The position numbers and the translations under genes are program-made. From NCBI RefSeq assembly GCF_020882245.1, contig NC_083600.1:7998001-8062000 (forward strand): a stretch of DNA of 64,000 bases, written 5' to 3'. The notes under the pieces were generated by a model. It had not been told where the DNA came from. It ran no database searches and saw nothing but the letters and a program-made list of their open reading frames with translations. Below are positions 1 through 15,200 of this stretch, in pieces. The number at the start of each line of letters is the position of its first letter. Positions within the stretch are counted from its first letter, which is position 1. Source of the DNA: Rhopalosiphum padi. Its lineage: Eukaryota; Arthropoda; Insecta; Hemiptera; Aphididae.

Positions 1-3000
1 GTTAATAAAAATAAGTATACACGCAGTAAATTGTACAAAATCATGATTTTGAATCGGGATATATATTTTAACCTATAATATTCATTTGTATCTGATAAAA
101 AATTGCTTATAATTATAACTTATAAGTAACAATTTATCGCAGTCAATTTATCTTTTTAAAATATTCAATAAGCTAAATTGGTAATTTATGGGTATCAATC
201 TATTTTCTTACATTAATTATAATGCTTATCATGTACTGCAATATTATAATTAATTATATTTATGTTATATAATTGAAATTAAATTGGATTTATAGCTAAT
301 AATATGTCAATAATATAAAATGTAGAATTAAATTGTAATTAAAAAAAAAAAATAAAAATTAGTAAATAAATTTATAAATTTATTAATCACCTAATATATC
401 TCTCTATAGAACAATAGAAATTCGATGTACTACAGTCAGTTAGCTGATGTTACGTGTGCGAATATGTGACTAAGCAATACTGAGGTAATTAAAAGCTATG
501 AAATAAAATTTAATTTAATTAGAACAGTTTATAATTGTGTACTACTATGCATGTAAATCAAATAATTGTATGCTGTACATTTAAGTACCATATAATGGAA
601 TGTGCAAAACTTTTGGTATCAGAAGAAAAACCGTTACCTCTGTATACTAAAAACATATGTTTTATAGTATTTATAAGGCCTAAATTCTCTAAAAAAAAAG
701 GTCATTAGTGTACGAAAAAATAATTTCTAATGAAACTAAAGCACTCAAAATGCAAATTTCTCATTACTCCTAAGCTTACAGAATTATATAATATCACGAT
801 ATTTGCTGTCAAGTATATAATTATTGCGTACCCAATACTATCATCGTGTGGACGGTTTTTTTTAAATGATAGTGAAATCTATGAGATCTATTGTCTATAT
901 TGTATGTATAATAATAACCCTACCTATTATATAAATTATATAAAATATTTTTGCACATTATACCTACTATATATGCCTATAAAAAAATCGTATATTGCCG
1001 CAAGGGGCTTATGGATTTATTATGATTATGATTAAAAATAACGTAAGAAAATGAACTAAGTACATTTTTTAATGAACATGAACAATAATATTATATTTTT
1101 AAGCTTTTTTAAAAGAAAAACATTATTTCATAAATGTCTTAAAAAACCTTGTGGTATCTGAATATCTGATCACTACGCCTCCCTAATATATGATCTGAAA
1201 ACACATTGATGTTTAATCATATTTAAAACATTCAATTATAAAAATTTTGATTACGATATAAGACAATTTTTGATTAAAATAAATTGTTGTCAAACCACCC
1301 TAATTATCAAAAAGTCATAAATGTCGAAGAGTTCCACGGGACACGAAGTGTTCGTATAAACGAATAATTATTTTGAATAATATTTTTACATTATTTTAAC
1401 TTAAAAGTCGAAGCTACAAGTGTGTTTAGTTACACGTGCAGTTGTAATATAGAGAAATAGGCGCCTATTCTTGCGTCAACTATTTTTATTGCACATTAAA
1501 ACGTCCGCTTAAACAACTAACAAGTATAAGCAAACAAACAAACAAACAAACAAACAGAGTTAACAAAAACGTCACAGATAAAACCTGCAATACAAGGAAT
1601 AGAAATGAGTTCATTGACGATTTCAAATTTTGTTTGCAATCAAATATTATGTAGGTGAAAATCACCAATAGAATCACAGTGAACTATTATCTATGTTTAT
1701 ACTTTGATAAAAGACACATGCTTAAGTCCTAAAGTATCTTAGTATTTACACTAAATATAGTATTTAAGTATTATTTCATAATAAAATATTTTTCGCAATT
1801 TTTAACTGTATATATTAATGACTATTTGCCATTCATAATAATATGTCGAATAAAATAACATTGAATATAATTCAATTAGTCTTTTTTTTAATGAAATATT
1901 TTGGTATAATATATGTGTATTTTATAGTTTTATACTATTATAAATATATTTTTATATACATAATACATATACCTGCAATCGTGAAACAAATTGGCCTTCT
2001 AGACATGTACAACATAACTACTATCAATTCATATTCGACGTTACTATAATTTCTTGAAATATAATATTATGTTCTATTGCACGTGCGACACGCCAATATA
2101 TAATATTGAGTTTAAGTATAATAATATATATCATAAAAAAATATGTATATATACATATTAAATGAACGGTTTAAGTGGTAAGAAAAAATCCAATTTCATT
2201 TAGAGGACATCAAATCATATAAAATTCGTTTTTTTTTTTTTGGTTTTAACACGCAATGTCTCACATTGGAATATATTATATTTATTATTAAAGATATGTT
2301 TCTTCAGCACAACTATATTCGAAATGCAAATATAAAGTATAGATGTATTGTACAGTTTATTTAAAAAAAAAAACTGTAAAAATATCGAGGATAAGTACTT
2401 ATAGTACTATTATATCTATAATTACATATAATTAAAAATGAAAAACTAAGTATTCATTTACAACAATTATTACAACATATAGTGTTATTATAAAGAATTT
2501 TTTTTTTATAAAGGTTATGCATGTGGAATTTAAAATTTGAGATTTTATTTTAACAACAAGTCTTTTTAAAATATTTATAGATACGTTTACGGTATACACA
2601 TCTCAAAAATCAACGGCGAGTACGTCTGTCCGCTCCGCTCGGTAATCTGTGCGTATAGTATTAAAAAATATTGTATTATGTACGTTAAATATCGTAGTAT
2701 TGCAATTTATAATCATACATAATCATGCTTGGCCATTAAATATCCGTATTTCTAAGACATAAATTGCCGTAATCGCATTGGTACTTGTTAACATGTTTAA
2801 TTTGAAATTTCGTTGCCGCTTCCGTATAATAATACGTCATGGTTGTCTGCAGCACATATTATACACCTACACGTAACCACCTAAACGTTCTGTGATAATA
2901 ATTAGCTGACGTGGATACCGCCAATTATATTACGTTTGGCTGTCTTTGCGTTATTGTTCCGCCGAAAGAGTACGTTCAACTTAAGTCGGGTTCAAAACTG

Positions 3001-6000
3001 TATCGTCGTCGTGTCGTATGTTTTTCGTCGTATTCAGCTAGTGGTAATCACGCCAATCATGGTATACCATTCACTAACCATAATCTACCCAGGATTTCTA
3101 GAATCGAGTAGTCCACCTCAACTTTTAGACATTTTACAACAGACAGCGTAGCTGTGAATCGGCTTTCGTGCACTGACTAACCGCGTTTTGGTTACCTATA
3201 TGGCTATTTATATTACTAATTATATAATAACACTATACATGTAACAGCAGACTATACAATTTATAGTTTATCAAATAAGGACGAAATGTGCAAGGATGGA
3301 CCGACCGAATGTGCTTGTACACTGTTGACTATAGCAAACTGGCATGGTCGGTTAATATGCAGGTCTTACTATAGAGTGCAATTTTTTTTGTGTTAAGTTT
3401 TTTTTTATTCATACCTTTATTTCTTTAATAATGAGTAATGACTATATTTATTTCATTTTTTTAATAATTAAAAGGACAAGAAATGCAAATTAAATTAAAC
3501 TACGATACATGCATTTTTGATTTAATAACTCTCGCGGTGAACCACTATTTAAACCTCACGCGCTCCCAATTTTGTTTTTCACTGACATGGACCCCTTGCA
3601 GGTCAGAATCGGCGCTAGGGGGTCAATATAGACCACTTTGGCAATAGTTTGGAATTATTGTCGAAGATAAAAATAAAGACTGAGGTACATATAATACTTA
3701 TTATTAAAGATCGGATTTATATGCATTTAAAATTTTAAAATATGCACATAAAAGACACAAAATATGTAAAATAATTTTTGATTATTAGAGCTAGGTATTT
3801 ATTTATTATTAAATTATAAAATAAAACATTAATGATGGAAAAAAATAAAGTACAATATTATATATATAATATATTTTATGTTTGTGATGAAAAAATAGAT
3901 AATATATTCGTTATTGGAAAAACAATAAGTAACAGTAATATGTCAATCCATTTTCTAAGTGATGGTAAGCTTGAACTTGGACACTTAGGCAATGTAAAGT
4001 AACCAAGACAAACAATGTTTTATAAATGAACACATTTCTATAATACATTGACTATTGCCGAATGTACACTTTGAACTACAAACGTCAGTCTGTCAGTCCG
4101 TGTTCTGTAATATTGACTAATGACAATAAGTCAATAATGTTAGATGAAATAGATAAAATAAAAATATTTGATACGATAATCAGTATGAAATGAAAATTAG
4201 GTATACCTACCAATTTACCAACTAATAAGTAATAAATAATAATGATCTACATTCTACGGAAACGTAATATTATATTTTTAAAAATAATTTCATTTTTTGT
4301 GTTGTGACCAAATTTGTCAATAATAATTATACATACAATTATAAAACTAAATCAAAAAATTTAAATGTATACGTTATATGCAAAAACATGCGTTTTTATG
4401 GAAAGTATGCACTTGTAATTTAATATAAATTGCTTATAAAAATATGAACATGCATTATATGCAAAGTCCGGTCTTTACGTATTATATTGAATTATATTTT
4501 AGATATTTTATGGTAAAATATATCAATACTGAATTTGAAAAATAGTTTATTGGTAAGTATTTAATTAAATTAAAATCGAATAATAAATGATTTGCTTAAA
4601 AAAAAAAGTTTAGTAGTTTTACGATTTTAATCTAATATAACATAGAAGTAAATCATAGTTATTAATGAAAACCGAATTAAACAATGCAATAACAATGCAA
4701 AATTTTGTTTGTCACAAATTTAAAAATAATTATTTGGAATTTTTGAATTTTAATCAAAATTTATCCATAAGTGAACCTTATTATATTATCATGTAAGTAC
4801 AATATATATACATGAATATGTAATATGTATGTATGTATATTTTAAATGATAGGTATATTATATAATACAGGTAAATATATAAGGTTAATATGAATAATGT
4901 GTATCTTATAGTAGTGCCCTTGCCCCATACAAAAATTATAATATAATAGTTACTTTATTAAAAAAACAAATAAAAATGTAATGTTGACATTGAGTCTTTT
5001 ATATTATGCTGTAAATAGAGAACCCTAATGAAAAGAAATTATAATATAACACATAAAGAAAATCTGTTATCAAATACTTACATGCAACACGCGTTGCCTG
5101 TAAGCTGGTTTACACCAGCCGAGTTTGTTTGTTTTTGGCGGGTTTTTGTTTTTTGTTTTTACTTAGGGTGTGAACGTGTGGTATATATTATATTATTATC
5201 TTGGTTTGTTATTCTTTCTCACTTTCTTCTGCGATTTTATATTTCCGTTGTTTTTCTGTAAACAATTTACTATAACGTCACCATCATGTTCTACAAATAA
5301 TAAAATACTATTTTCTTGTCCAATGACACTACAGACCATACTTACCTAGGTACATAGTATATTTACTATAGACCATAAAATACTCATGTTCTTGTATGAT
5401 TGGTTTGTTTGTTTGTTTTTTTTAATGCATATTTATATATTATTTTTATGTAATTTTAATAGACAGATGATATTTGTATATAGATTCAAATATATAGTAT
5501 CTAAAAAGTAGATTAATATTATAAATTGTACAATGTAAAAGTACAAAGTATGTTTATTTTTTGATACATTTCACTTAACGAAGAGTTAATGGAGATCTAA
5601 ATAATGTATAAAATAGTATTATACATCATTGATTATATTATAACATGATAGAAACATGTTAATATAATACAAAATCTAGTTACGGACTGAGCCCTTCAGA
5701 GCGGCTTGGGAATTTTTTTTTAAAGCAGCCTAAAAATCATCGTATAACTTAATACCTAATCACAGCACTTATATATATCAAATACTACACATTTTCACAA
5801 ATAGAGATGTTCGATGTAATCAATGGTGAAATAAGGATTAATAAAATAATATAGTAAAACTTCTACTCGAGCCTTAATTATTAAACTTGAAAGTTATATG
5901 AATTTTTAAAACCCGATATCCCATAAATATTGGCCTTTTATTATTATTTTTGACAGTTTTTATCAATATTTTTATTCAAATACTATAGAGAAATATAAAA

Positions 6001-6900
6001 TAAAAAAATTAGATTAAAAACATTATTTTAAGACAATTGTACACAGATTATAATTTATAGGACTTATAACTTTATTATTATTTTGTATAAAATTTAATTT
6101 GACTTCCCTTTAAAAAGGCGATATTAATAGTTCGTAAACATTCAATGTGCTTCTTTCCAGCAGTAAATGCAAAATGCAAATTAACAATTAAATAATATTA
6201 CAATATCACAGACGACAGAATTGTGGACGAAAACAGTATATTTTTAAATAATAAAACAATAATATTATATTGAATTATCGTATATAAATAACAATCAATG
6301 AAACAAAAACAAACCTCTACTGGATGCGTTATTGGCTATAATTTATATTTTAATAAATACTATTCCTTTAAACAACAAAATATAATTTTAAGTATAATTA
6401 TTATTTATGTTGTATTTTATAGATTTTAATTTAAATAGACCAAAAACTGAAAAACTATTATTTTAATATAAAATATAAAAATTATAATAAGTTACTTATA
6501 CAACCAAACTTCCCGGCCCTAGCCAGCCCCATAATTCAATTTTTGCCGGTCCATCGGGAAATTTTCCGATCTACCGATCTGCCAGTCCGCCTCTGAATTT
6601 ATTCAAAATCAATGATATTTTAAAAACAGACGATAATAATGTACTTCGCCTTAAAATACAAATAGTATTTAATTTTAACGGCAATGTGAGTTTTGTTGCG
6701 TTCAATACAATTATAAGGCGTTCTCTTTCTTATAATAATCCACAAAAAACCAATATTAATATTAATATTACACAATATAAATATTATAAAATGTATTGGT
6801 ATAGATATATCATACAATTATTATATATATATATATATTTAAAGAGGGTTGTTAGTTAATCTACAATGAAAATCAGGGAGGTTAAAATAAAAACTATTCC
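1..6900. other. AT-rich intergenic sequence, no gene seen
   Basis: No open frame of convincing composition, no splice-bounded conserved exon and no RNA gene could be recognised. The stretch is very AT-rich with poly-A/T runs. A slightly richer patch at about 2,620-3,180 contains several CpG-bearing words, but its short open frames overlap one another in two frames and look like chance. Around 6,510-6,596 is a GC-richer segment that reads like a transposon end. Confidence 0.6.
1531..1556. repeat. (CAAA)n microsatellite
   Basis: Tandem tetranucleotide CAAA repeated about six and a half times without interruption. Confidence 0.9.
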
Positions 6901-7016
6901 GGTTTCACTTTTTTATTGAATATCAAAGATACAAATTGTTATTAAATAAGATTTCCATGTATCAGATTTATATTATACAGAGTGATATACCAAGTAAGCT
7001 GGATTTTATATTTCCT

Positions 7017-7461
7017 TAAGAGGACGTTATGCCACATGTGTTGTCTCTGTCTTACCAACGTACATCATAGCAAATTTGCGTCCAGCAGAGCACATTTTGT
7101 GATGTTGGTTAATATTAAAGTAAATTTACCTATTATCAAATTAAAAGATAAGAATATTATCTAAGAAATGGCATATGCTATTATTGACATTAACATTTTA
7201 AAGCGAGTTATAAATATTTTTAAGTTGTAAATGTTGTAATATTTTACATAAATATAAGCCTATAATTCAATTTAAAATGATAATATGAATAAAAGCATGT
7301 GACATTTCTTAGATAATTTTCTTACCTTTAAATTTGATAATTAGGTAAATTTACTTTAATATTAAAACCAACATCACAAAATATGTTCTGTTGAACACAA
7401 ATTTTCTATGATGTACGTTAGTAAGACAGAGACAACACATGTGGGTATAAAGTCCTTTTAA
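7017..7461. repeat. Fold-back (long inverted repeat) element
   Basis: The left arm (7017-7179) and the reverse complement of the right arm (about 7294-7461) align along their whole length at roughly 88-90% identity by eye, separated by a loop of about 114 bases. Both arms contain the core words ACATGTGTTGTCTCTGTCTT, then GTACATCATAG, then TTTTGTGATGTTGG. No coding sequence is inside, so this is a non-autonomous fold-back or MITE-like element. A motif TACAGAGTGAT at 6976, just left of the arm, matches the terminus of the element at 45,872-46,372, which suggests the same family. Transcribed as one RNA it would form a long hairpin. Confidence 0.7.
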
Positions 7462-7999
7462 CAAAATAATTTAATCAAATTCTGATTTTTGGAATTTTTA
7501 AGTATTTATACTTAAGAAGCATATTTTAAGTAGTTAAATTTCTTATACCTATACCTTTTAAAGATTGTCATATTACGGTGATACAAATTTCTATTTTTTG
7601 AACGACAGTCGACATAATGAGATTTTTGAAAATGATACATAATTAAAAATTTGAACAAATAATTATTGTTCAATTTAATTTTGTGTACCTACTAAGGATA
7701 TTAGGAGTTAGATAGTTAGGACATGAAAATGAGTTTGGAGATAAGGGTTTATGACTATTTGAAAATTTTAGTTATTTTATTACTATTAATGTATCAACAT
7801 TTTATAATTTATAAATATTATCCAAGTATAAAATGTTTAGATTCAATATTGTATCTATTTTATATTTTTGAAAGATTACTTTTAGTAAATATATTATACA
7901 TTTTAATAACCCAGGAACTATTTGTTATTAGAACTTCAATTAAGTTATATCAGCATTTTCAAAACAATCACCAGCTCATTCATTTAGATTTTAGAGTAA

Positions 8000-10900
8000 A
8001 AAGGTTAATTTGACAACTTGAAATTTCACTGGAAATTCCTCAAATTATGAAAATAATTTTACTAAGTTTACTTAATAATACAACATTTGAATAAATGCAT
8101 TATTAAAGGAAAACCCTATTTTAAACAATTTCAGAAAAATAATAATGATATTTTTTATTATAAAATTGTACTGATTAAATTATTTAAACTATAGAAGAAA
8201 ATATGACAATTTTAATAATAAAAATGTTTTCATTGAGTTTTGAAGTCGTAAGAGTTAATTTATTTACATTTATTTGTAATTTCCTTTAAGTTTTAGCCAT
8301 CTTTAAATTGCACAGACATTTTTAAACCAAGCTAGCCAATCCAATTTTATGGGCGAGTGTATTAGGTTAGTAAAATATTTATAATGAATTACTTTGAAAA
8401 CCTTTCTAACGGTCTTGAGATAAGACGTTTTGACATCTGATTGTTCGGTAAAATTATTTAGATTATCCGTGTAATTATTATTTATAATAATACTCGGTCG
8501 TAATAATTATTCGAAAATCTGAGATATTCTGCAAATCATGAATGATTTATATTAAATGACTGAGGTATATAGATTTACTATGTTACACAAAATGTACATG
8601 TAACAATAATGATATTGGCACTCATAATATTCTTAGTAGTCAGTTGTAAGACACAATATATAGGGAACGTATATAATAATATTGAGTCCGCCTGATGGTT
8701 ACAATACAATTGCATATCGTATTATGTATAATACCGTTACGACGTCGACGGAATCCAACGAAAATGACGTTATGACGAAATTCAATGCCAACACTTGAAA
8801 GTCACCTGTCAGTTTATTGAAGAACTGGAAATGATTTCGACCTACGTCAAGCAAACGTGGCAAGTACCCCGTCGCCGTCACATAGCATTCATCGGAATAC
8901 ACAGCTCAACTAATGCATTCATAACAAATATTATAATAATAACCCTTCTGGCGCACGTTAATACGTAATGTATATAATGTCTATACGCACAGGGTAGGGC
9001 CTGTCATAATATTATATATACGTCATGTGACTGCTGTGTGATTCATAAAATTATAATAAATTAGACTGCTCACCACAGGCACAGGGAAATATGTTAATGA
9101 TAAAGCATTCCTCGTTGTTTACATTTTGTGTCGTTTTAAAATGTCAATAAATAATGTAACACCTACCGCGCGTTTTCGCCGTACGAATGGTTTATTAAAA
9201 CCGTATTTATGACATTAATCGTATATGATGTTTGTGCTTCGGGAACTGCAAGAGCATACCATTTCCCGCCAGTAACGCCGAGCAACCTATATAAATATAT
9301 ACATATTATATACATACAAATGCTCATAAGTTATTACATTACTTACCAGTTATAATACTTGGAAGTTGTAAAATAGTATTGTGAATACACATATTGTAAT
9401 TTGTACTTACTCATCACGAAACACTACCGTTAAACTGGGCACCTTCATTTTTTTTCGCGGAAATATCAAAGACGGTTAGGTTTATGTATATATGCACGTA
9501 AATGTAGGTGCCTATATTATAATGCAGCATATTTGTACCATAACACACGTACATATATTATTATTATTTTTTGCAGTATACTTATAGTTACTAGTTACTG
9601 CAGATAATCACTGGCGCAGGAACAAAAATAATGAGAAGGCGATGTCCAATTTTAAAAATCGTTTGGGTTAGGTTACATCACATATAGCCGGTATACGGCG
9701 CATCGTGACTTTGAAGGATATTTATTATTTATTCACACAATTAAGATGACTATTTAAGCGCTATATATAATAATATATAATGTATATATATATATATATA
9801 AAAACATTAAAATACTCCGAGTCGTATTATATTTAATTTATGTAAACGTAAATACATGTAACGCGGTAGTGGCATATAATACATATTATATATTATGTAC
9901 ACCGTACACGCGTATATATAAATCTCAGAGATCGCGGCAAAGTTATAAAGCCGTATATGCATAACAAGCACAAGATGTATCGCTTCGTTATCGCGGATAT
10001 ATGTCTTTTCGACGATAAAAATATATCATTATTCTGATATATATAAAGGTATATAATACAATAATACGTATTATGTATGGTTGCGGACTTGCGAGTTTAT
10101 AATAACGATTTGCGGGGAAACGCATGCACTTCCATCAGCGGAACGAGTTTTAACGTGTAAAAGTGCATGGCCCTACACTATATAATATTATATTTTATAT
10201 GCGCGCAGCAGCCATAGACATTTTGATAAACGTACGGACTTTAAACGAGATCAACTCGTATACAGCATAGTATATATTCGTATTATATAACGCACAGCAG
10301 CAGAATGCAGCAGATGTTATATGATAGCCCCATTCGCTTATTTAATTTAAATCGCTCACGTTGTTCGTCTTCTCCCGTACTGATTTTTTTTTTAAGTTCA
10401 AGTTGTATATCTCATCAATGTCAAATCATAGAATTTTGATATATTATAGGAACAAAACCAGCGGGTAGTCATGGTAGTCCCGGGCGTGGCCACTTTTCTT
10501 CAAGAATAAATGTTGTATACCGTATTGAATGTGTCGTCTATTATAAACTATAAAATAATAATTGTCTGGACAAATCAATGATACGAATAATTGTAATGTG
10601 TATTACGTCAAATAACCATAATACATAATTGTATAATAATAAAATTATAAAATATGTAGGTATGACTGGTATGAAGTATGTCACGTTAAACTAATATCAA
10701 CATTAGGGCCTACCCAGAAAAAAATGTCTATATACGCCACATAAACAAAGTAGGTATGTTCGCCGTGCAACTGAGAAACTCGATCAATTTTGACTTATTT
10801 GTAAACTATTTCCCCAAGGTGCTTTTCAATCGAAGGCTCGCATAATATAATATATATACAATAGTAATAATATTTTAAGCACTAACACAAATCACAATGA

Positions 10901-11500
10901 GGCGAGCCTGCAGAAGTACATCGTCGTAATTATATTATTGTATTGCTTGACTGGCAAATAATAATAACAATATAATACGGTTTACGCGGTTGGCGAAACA
11001 TAGCTTAAATGATAATAATAAATAATAATAATGTAATATTATATATTATATATATATTGTGCTCGGTTATCAAATAAACGTCAAGCGAGCAAATAAACGA
11101 TCCACCCGAAGGCATTGTGCGTTTGTGTAGCTGAACGGCGCACAGTTATGTATTTTATATTATTTCGTTACTTTTCCTAATACAATGTATGTAGACAACA
11201 ATGATGCATTGTAAAACCACGAGTTACAAAACACTCGTGTTCGTATGAATGTGTGTATGTGTGTGTGTGTGTGTGTGTGTGTTATATATCGTTGCCATCT
11301 GATCCAACACCGAGGACATTCAAAACTGAAATACTCCAGGTACACATATAGGCACACATACACGTATCTCTATATATATAACGTTATTCGTGCGTTACAT
11401 GGTGCTCTGTGAACTGAAACAAAAAATATACAGTTAACCAAAGAATAATAATATAATAATATATATTATGTATAAATAATAATAGATGATATTAAGGACA
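8000..11500. other. Intergenic sequence with no supported gene
   Basis: AT-rich with scattered short CpG-containing patches (8,690-8,900; 9,100-9,260; 9,890-10,400). No recognisable protein or RNA gene. TA-rich microsatellite tracts lie near 9,784-9,800, and a GT repeat is listed separately. Confidence 0.55.
11258..11282. repeat. (GT)n microsatellite
   Basis: Twelve uninterrupted GT dinucleotides, preceded by an imperfect GTGTGTAT unit. Confidence 0.92.
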
Positions 11501-11800
11501 TTTTCATAAAAAAATATATTTTTATTTGACGCACCTTCTTCACCTGTATTTGTATTTACTCCCTACTGTGGACCTAGCAAACTTAATTTCGATTGGCGTC
11601 CAAATTTGTACAATATCCGTAAAAGATTTAAACGCCCGATGCGTTATTGGAGGTTTACAGAACAATAATGTAGGCGAAACGCATGTTTCTATTTCTACTA
11701 CAGCTGGCGCTTCTATGCAGAATTACATCAACGTTATGTAAGATTTGGATTTAGGATTTTGGCGAGATGGTATTTCGGAAGCGATTCTCTCTTTTCCATT

Positions 11801-12217
11801 TCAAAAATTCGACTTTCTACGAGGATATATGTTTGAGGTGCCACAGCTAGTGTAGATTGGTGATTCTTCTCTTTTCATGAGATGTTGGTGCGTAATATGG
11901 GTGTGACCTATCTTAAGATAGGGTGATGGTTGTCTTCTGTTTTCTGGAGATGTTTTTGAGGAAAGGCCGAAAGTATGTGGTTCTTTTTATCTTATGTAAT
12001 TTGTTTGATAGTGCCATTCATCTTCCCACATTTCATGAGTTTCTTTAGCGATAATTATTTTGACATCCTGGTAAGAAAAGATCGGGAGTATAGGACAGCT
12101 ATTGGATAATTGAGCGAGTTTAGCAGCTTTGTCGACCTGATTGTTGTCTTCAATGTTGCAGATATAAAAATTATTTATACACAAATCGAGATATATTGTA
12201 TTCATCCCTGAATACAA
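11801..12217 (-). mobile_element. Remnant of a non-LTR retrotransposon, RNase H end
   Basis: Minus-strand translation from 12,217 reads VDKAAKLAQL, then TYQ-less degenerate sequence and EMWEDEW, which resemble the tail of the RNase H domain of jockey/R1-type LINEs. After an in-frame stop near 11,985 the same frame continues with LKIGHTHITHQHLM, close to the family signature RLRIGHTRLTHxHLM, and a short Cys-containing tail ending at a stop at 11,801-11,803. The reverse transcriptase is not visible upstream, and the internal stop shows that the copy is dead. The family assignment rests on the conserved IGHT/THxHLM motif and is recognition by memory, not a search. Confidence 0.6.
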
Positions 12218-15200
12218 GAAAAATTTACCAGTCTATTGGTTTTAAATAACCTTGAAAAATCTTATCTAAAATTGTTTGTACCTATTGGCATAAAAGGATA
12301 CAGTGGGCTTCTAAATACAACTTTAATGCATCATTTAAGAACACTAAGAACGCTTAAGAAAAATACTTAAGAACACTTTTTTATTTTAATACATAACGAT
12401 CTTTTTAACATATGTTAAAAACTATTATCAATTTTGAATTTTTTTTTGTTTTTTGTAATCACTGTAACATCTCTTCACTTTATATAAAACTATATAAAAA
12501 AATGTCTAATATATTTATAATTTTAAATTAAAAGAATTTAATATTTTTGAATCACACCATACATTTTTATTTCATATTTTAAAGCAGAATATTTTTCTAG
12601 CAATTCTATATTCAATACATTAATGTTTTGGTTTGGTTAATTATTTATACTTATTAATATTATTTCCCAGTATTAAACTTTACCAACCCCGCAAAATTTT
12701 GTTCCACCATATTCCTTCCATTTAAACTTGAAAATGATTAATTGGTATTAAATAGCAATAGTGTTGTTATATTAAATGTTTATTTGTAACAAATACTAAT
12801 AATTTAAAATTATGTAAAAATAATATTTTCAAATACGTAAATAGATTTTTAAATTACGAGTGTTTAGTGAAAATATTCAATCTGTATATTATACATAAGA
12901 ATATGTATAACGTTAATAATATCATTGAAGACATTTTAAATATAGCATTATAGTCCGACTTTTTATGGTTATGTGAGTGTATAGATGTCATAAAATTATA
13001 AATCCACTTAAACTTGTACAAACATATTATACAAACGAGTGTTTATAAATTGTGTTCTAGACTCGCGTAACTATACTACCGTCTATCAGATGTACAACCG
13101 ATCTAGCAATAAATACATACGTTCGAAAAAAACAAGCTGATGGAGCAGCTTCGAGATTCTATTTATCACACAAAGCGTGAGATAAATTATCCTATTATAA
13201 GATATATAATAGGTACATACGAACGAATTTAACTGCAAACTTTCTCAGGATTCTCTCTTTCTCTCCATGAGAAGTTGTTAATAAATAAGCACATTGAGTA
13301 TAGTTATGCATATATTTTGCAGATCATCGTTACTTTAACATCCAACTCGCCTACCAAGTAAATTTATATACATATTATTTATGTATGTAATGTATATATG
13401 GTGGTTATAGAGAATTTAACGCTGCAATTTATTTTATGATTATTTATTTATTGAAGTATAAACAGCGTACCGTTAAACTCAAAACAGTAATAATATTATA
13501 CTAAATACATATAACAAGTAAGTGCATAAATATTATAAAAATTTTAAATTTCAAATGTATGTACTAATACTACATTTTATATCAGCTCTATAATAAGTAG
13601 ACTAATAAAAATTAAAACAATAACGAACTCATGTTATAAAACTTTACTTTGATTACTGTTAGCAAGTATTTTTAAAAAATATTACTAGATTTCTAAAACA
13701 ATATTCATACCTATTTTTAAAAACATTTGTTTTGCGTAGTTTTATAATAAATACTATTTATATGCGTGTATCATAATATTAAAAACTGTAATTTATATTA
13801 TTTACTAAGCTATATATAACCAATCAAATTTGAGTTTGAAATGCGTGAATGCAGAAGAAAAGAAGATTCAACAGATCAAATATGTGTATATACATTTACT
13901 TAAAAAAAAAAAAATATATTATACATATAATATATATGTTTGATGGTGTTTTTTATTTACTTATTAAAAATGATGCCTATTGTCTACAGATAATTTAAAT
14001 TAGGTCATTATAAAATTATGAGATGGTCGTAAATTTAGTGGTCAATACTTCAGTAGAATTAATATTTTATTGAATGTCACATATAATTATCTAGTACCCA
14101 AAATAATAAAATATAATTTAACTAAGCTCACTTTTCAATAACAAAAAATTTCAACTATAATTTAAATACTTCCTATTCCAAACCCAGTTACTGTTATTAC
14201 CTACAGTTGGTAATAATTTCGTTTACAAATAATTAGTTGGCTTTTATAACCTATGTAAAAATTAATAATAATATCAGGATAAAACTTTTCAACTTTTCAA
14301 AAATAAAATCAATCAACCCCAAGTCTCGTAATTTTGTCTAGTTTCTTGGTCTTTTATAGATACTTAAAACGTGGCGTATCAATAAATTTTGATCAAACCT
14401 AACTTTTTTCTTATCTAGTATGCCTCTCAAGTGTTCTATGCGTGGATGTAACTTTGGTGTTACCCAAACAAAATAAAATATATAAACAGCAGGTAAAATA
14501 AAACTGTAGAAGCCATGAGCTTAAAGTAAGAATAAATGCTAAAATGCATTATGTGCCATACAAACTTTAGTATGTTTGAGACTTCTTAGGGTAGTCAGTG
14601 CTTCCGATGGCAGTTACGAATGTTGTACTTTTTTCGGCCCACTATTATAATGATAAAAGATAGGAAGTGTTTACACCTCTATATATATATCCAGTATCCA
14701 CCTTTGTTTCCTAATTTTTTATTATGAAATCATCATTTAAACATCCTTCCACGTTTAACTTAGGTTATTTTTGGGATGAAGACATTGCTTTGACAAAAAA
14801 ACCATCGTCCATCCTCATCACAAGCATCACGACAACGACTAAGACGATAAAATAAAAAATATACTCTTCACACTAAATATTGAACGCGATCCGCAGTCAA
14901 GTCAGATCATTAGGTCAGGAGACCTGCACGAAGATCGTTTTCGATAACTAATCGATCGCTGTGCTGCAACCAAAGCGTATGACACACATATATAAATTAT
15001 GCGCTTATGATAGTTACAACCATATTCAAATGTATACATATTTATGATATCGACGGCCGTTGTAGAGTTACCGAGAAAGGAGAAAAAAAGACCAAGTGTA
15101 TACGATTTTCATATCACGCCCGCGGGGCCAAATTTGGAAATTTCTCTCATGGATTGTGAAAACCGGATGGATGCGACCGGCGGGGAGGCTGCACACGATA

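Noticed and set aside
11526..11741. Calling the 71-codon plus-strand frame a gene
   Set aside because: No start-site or splice support and no recognised homology; kept only as a low-interest observation.
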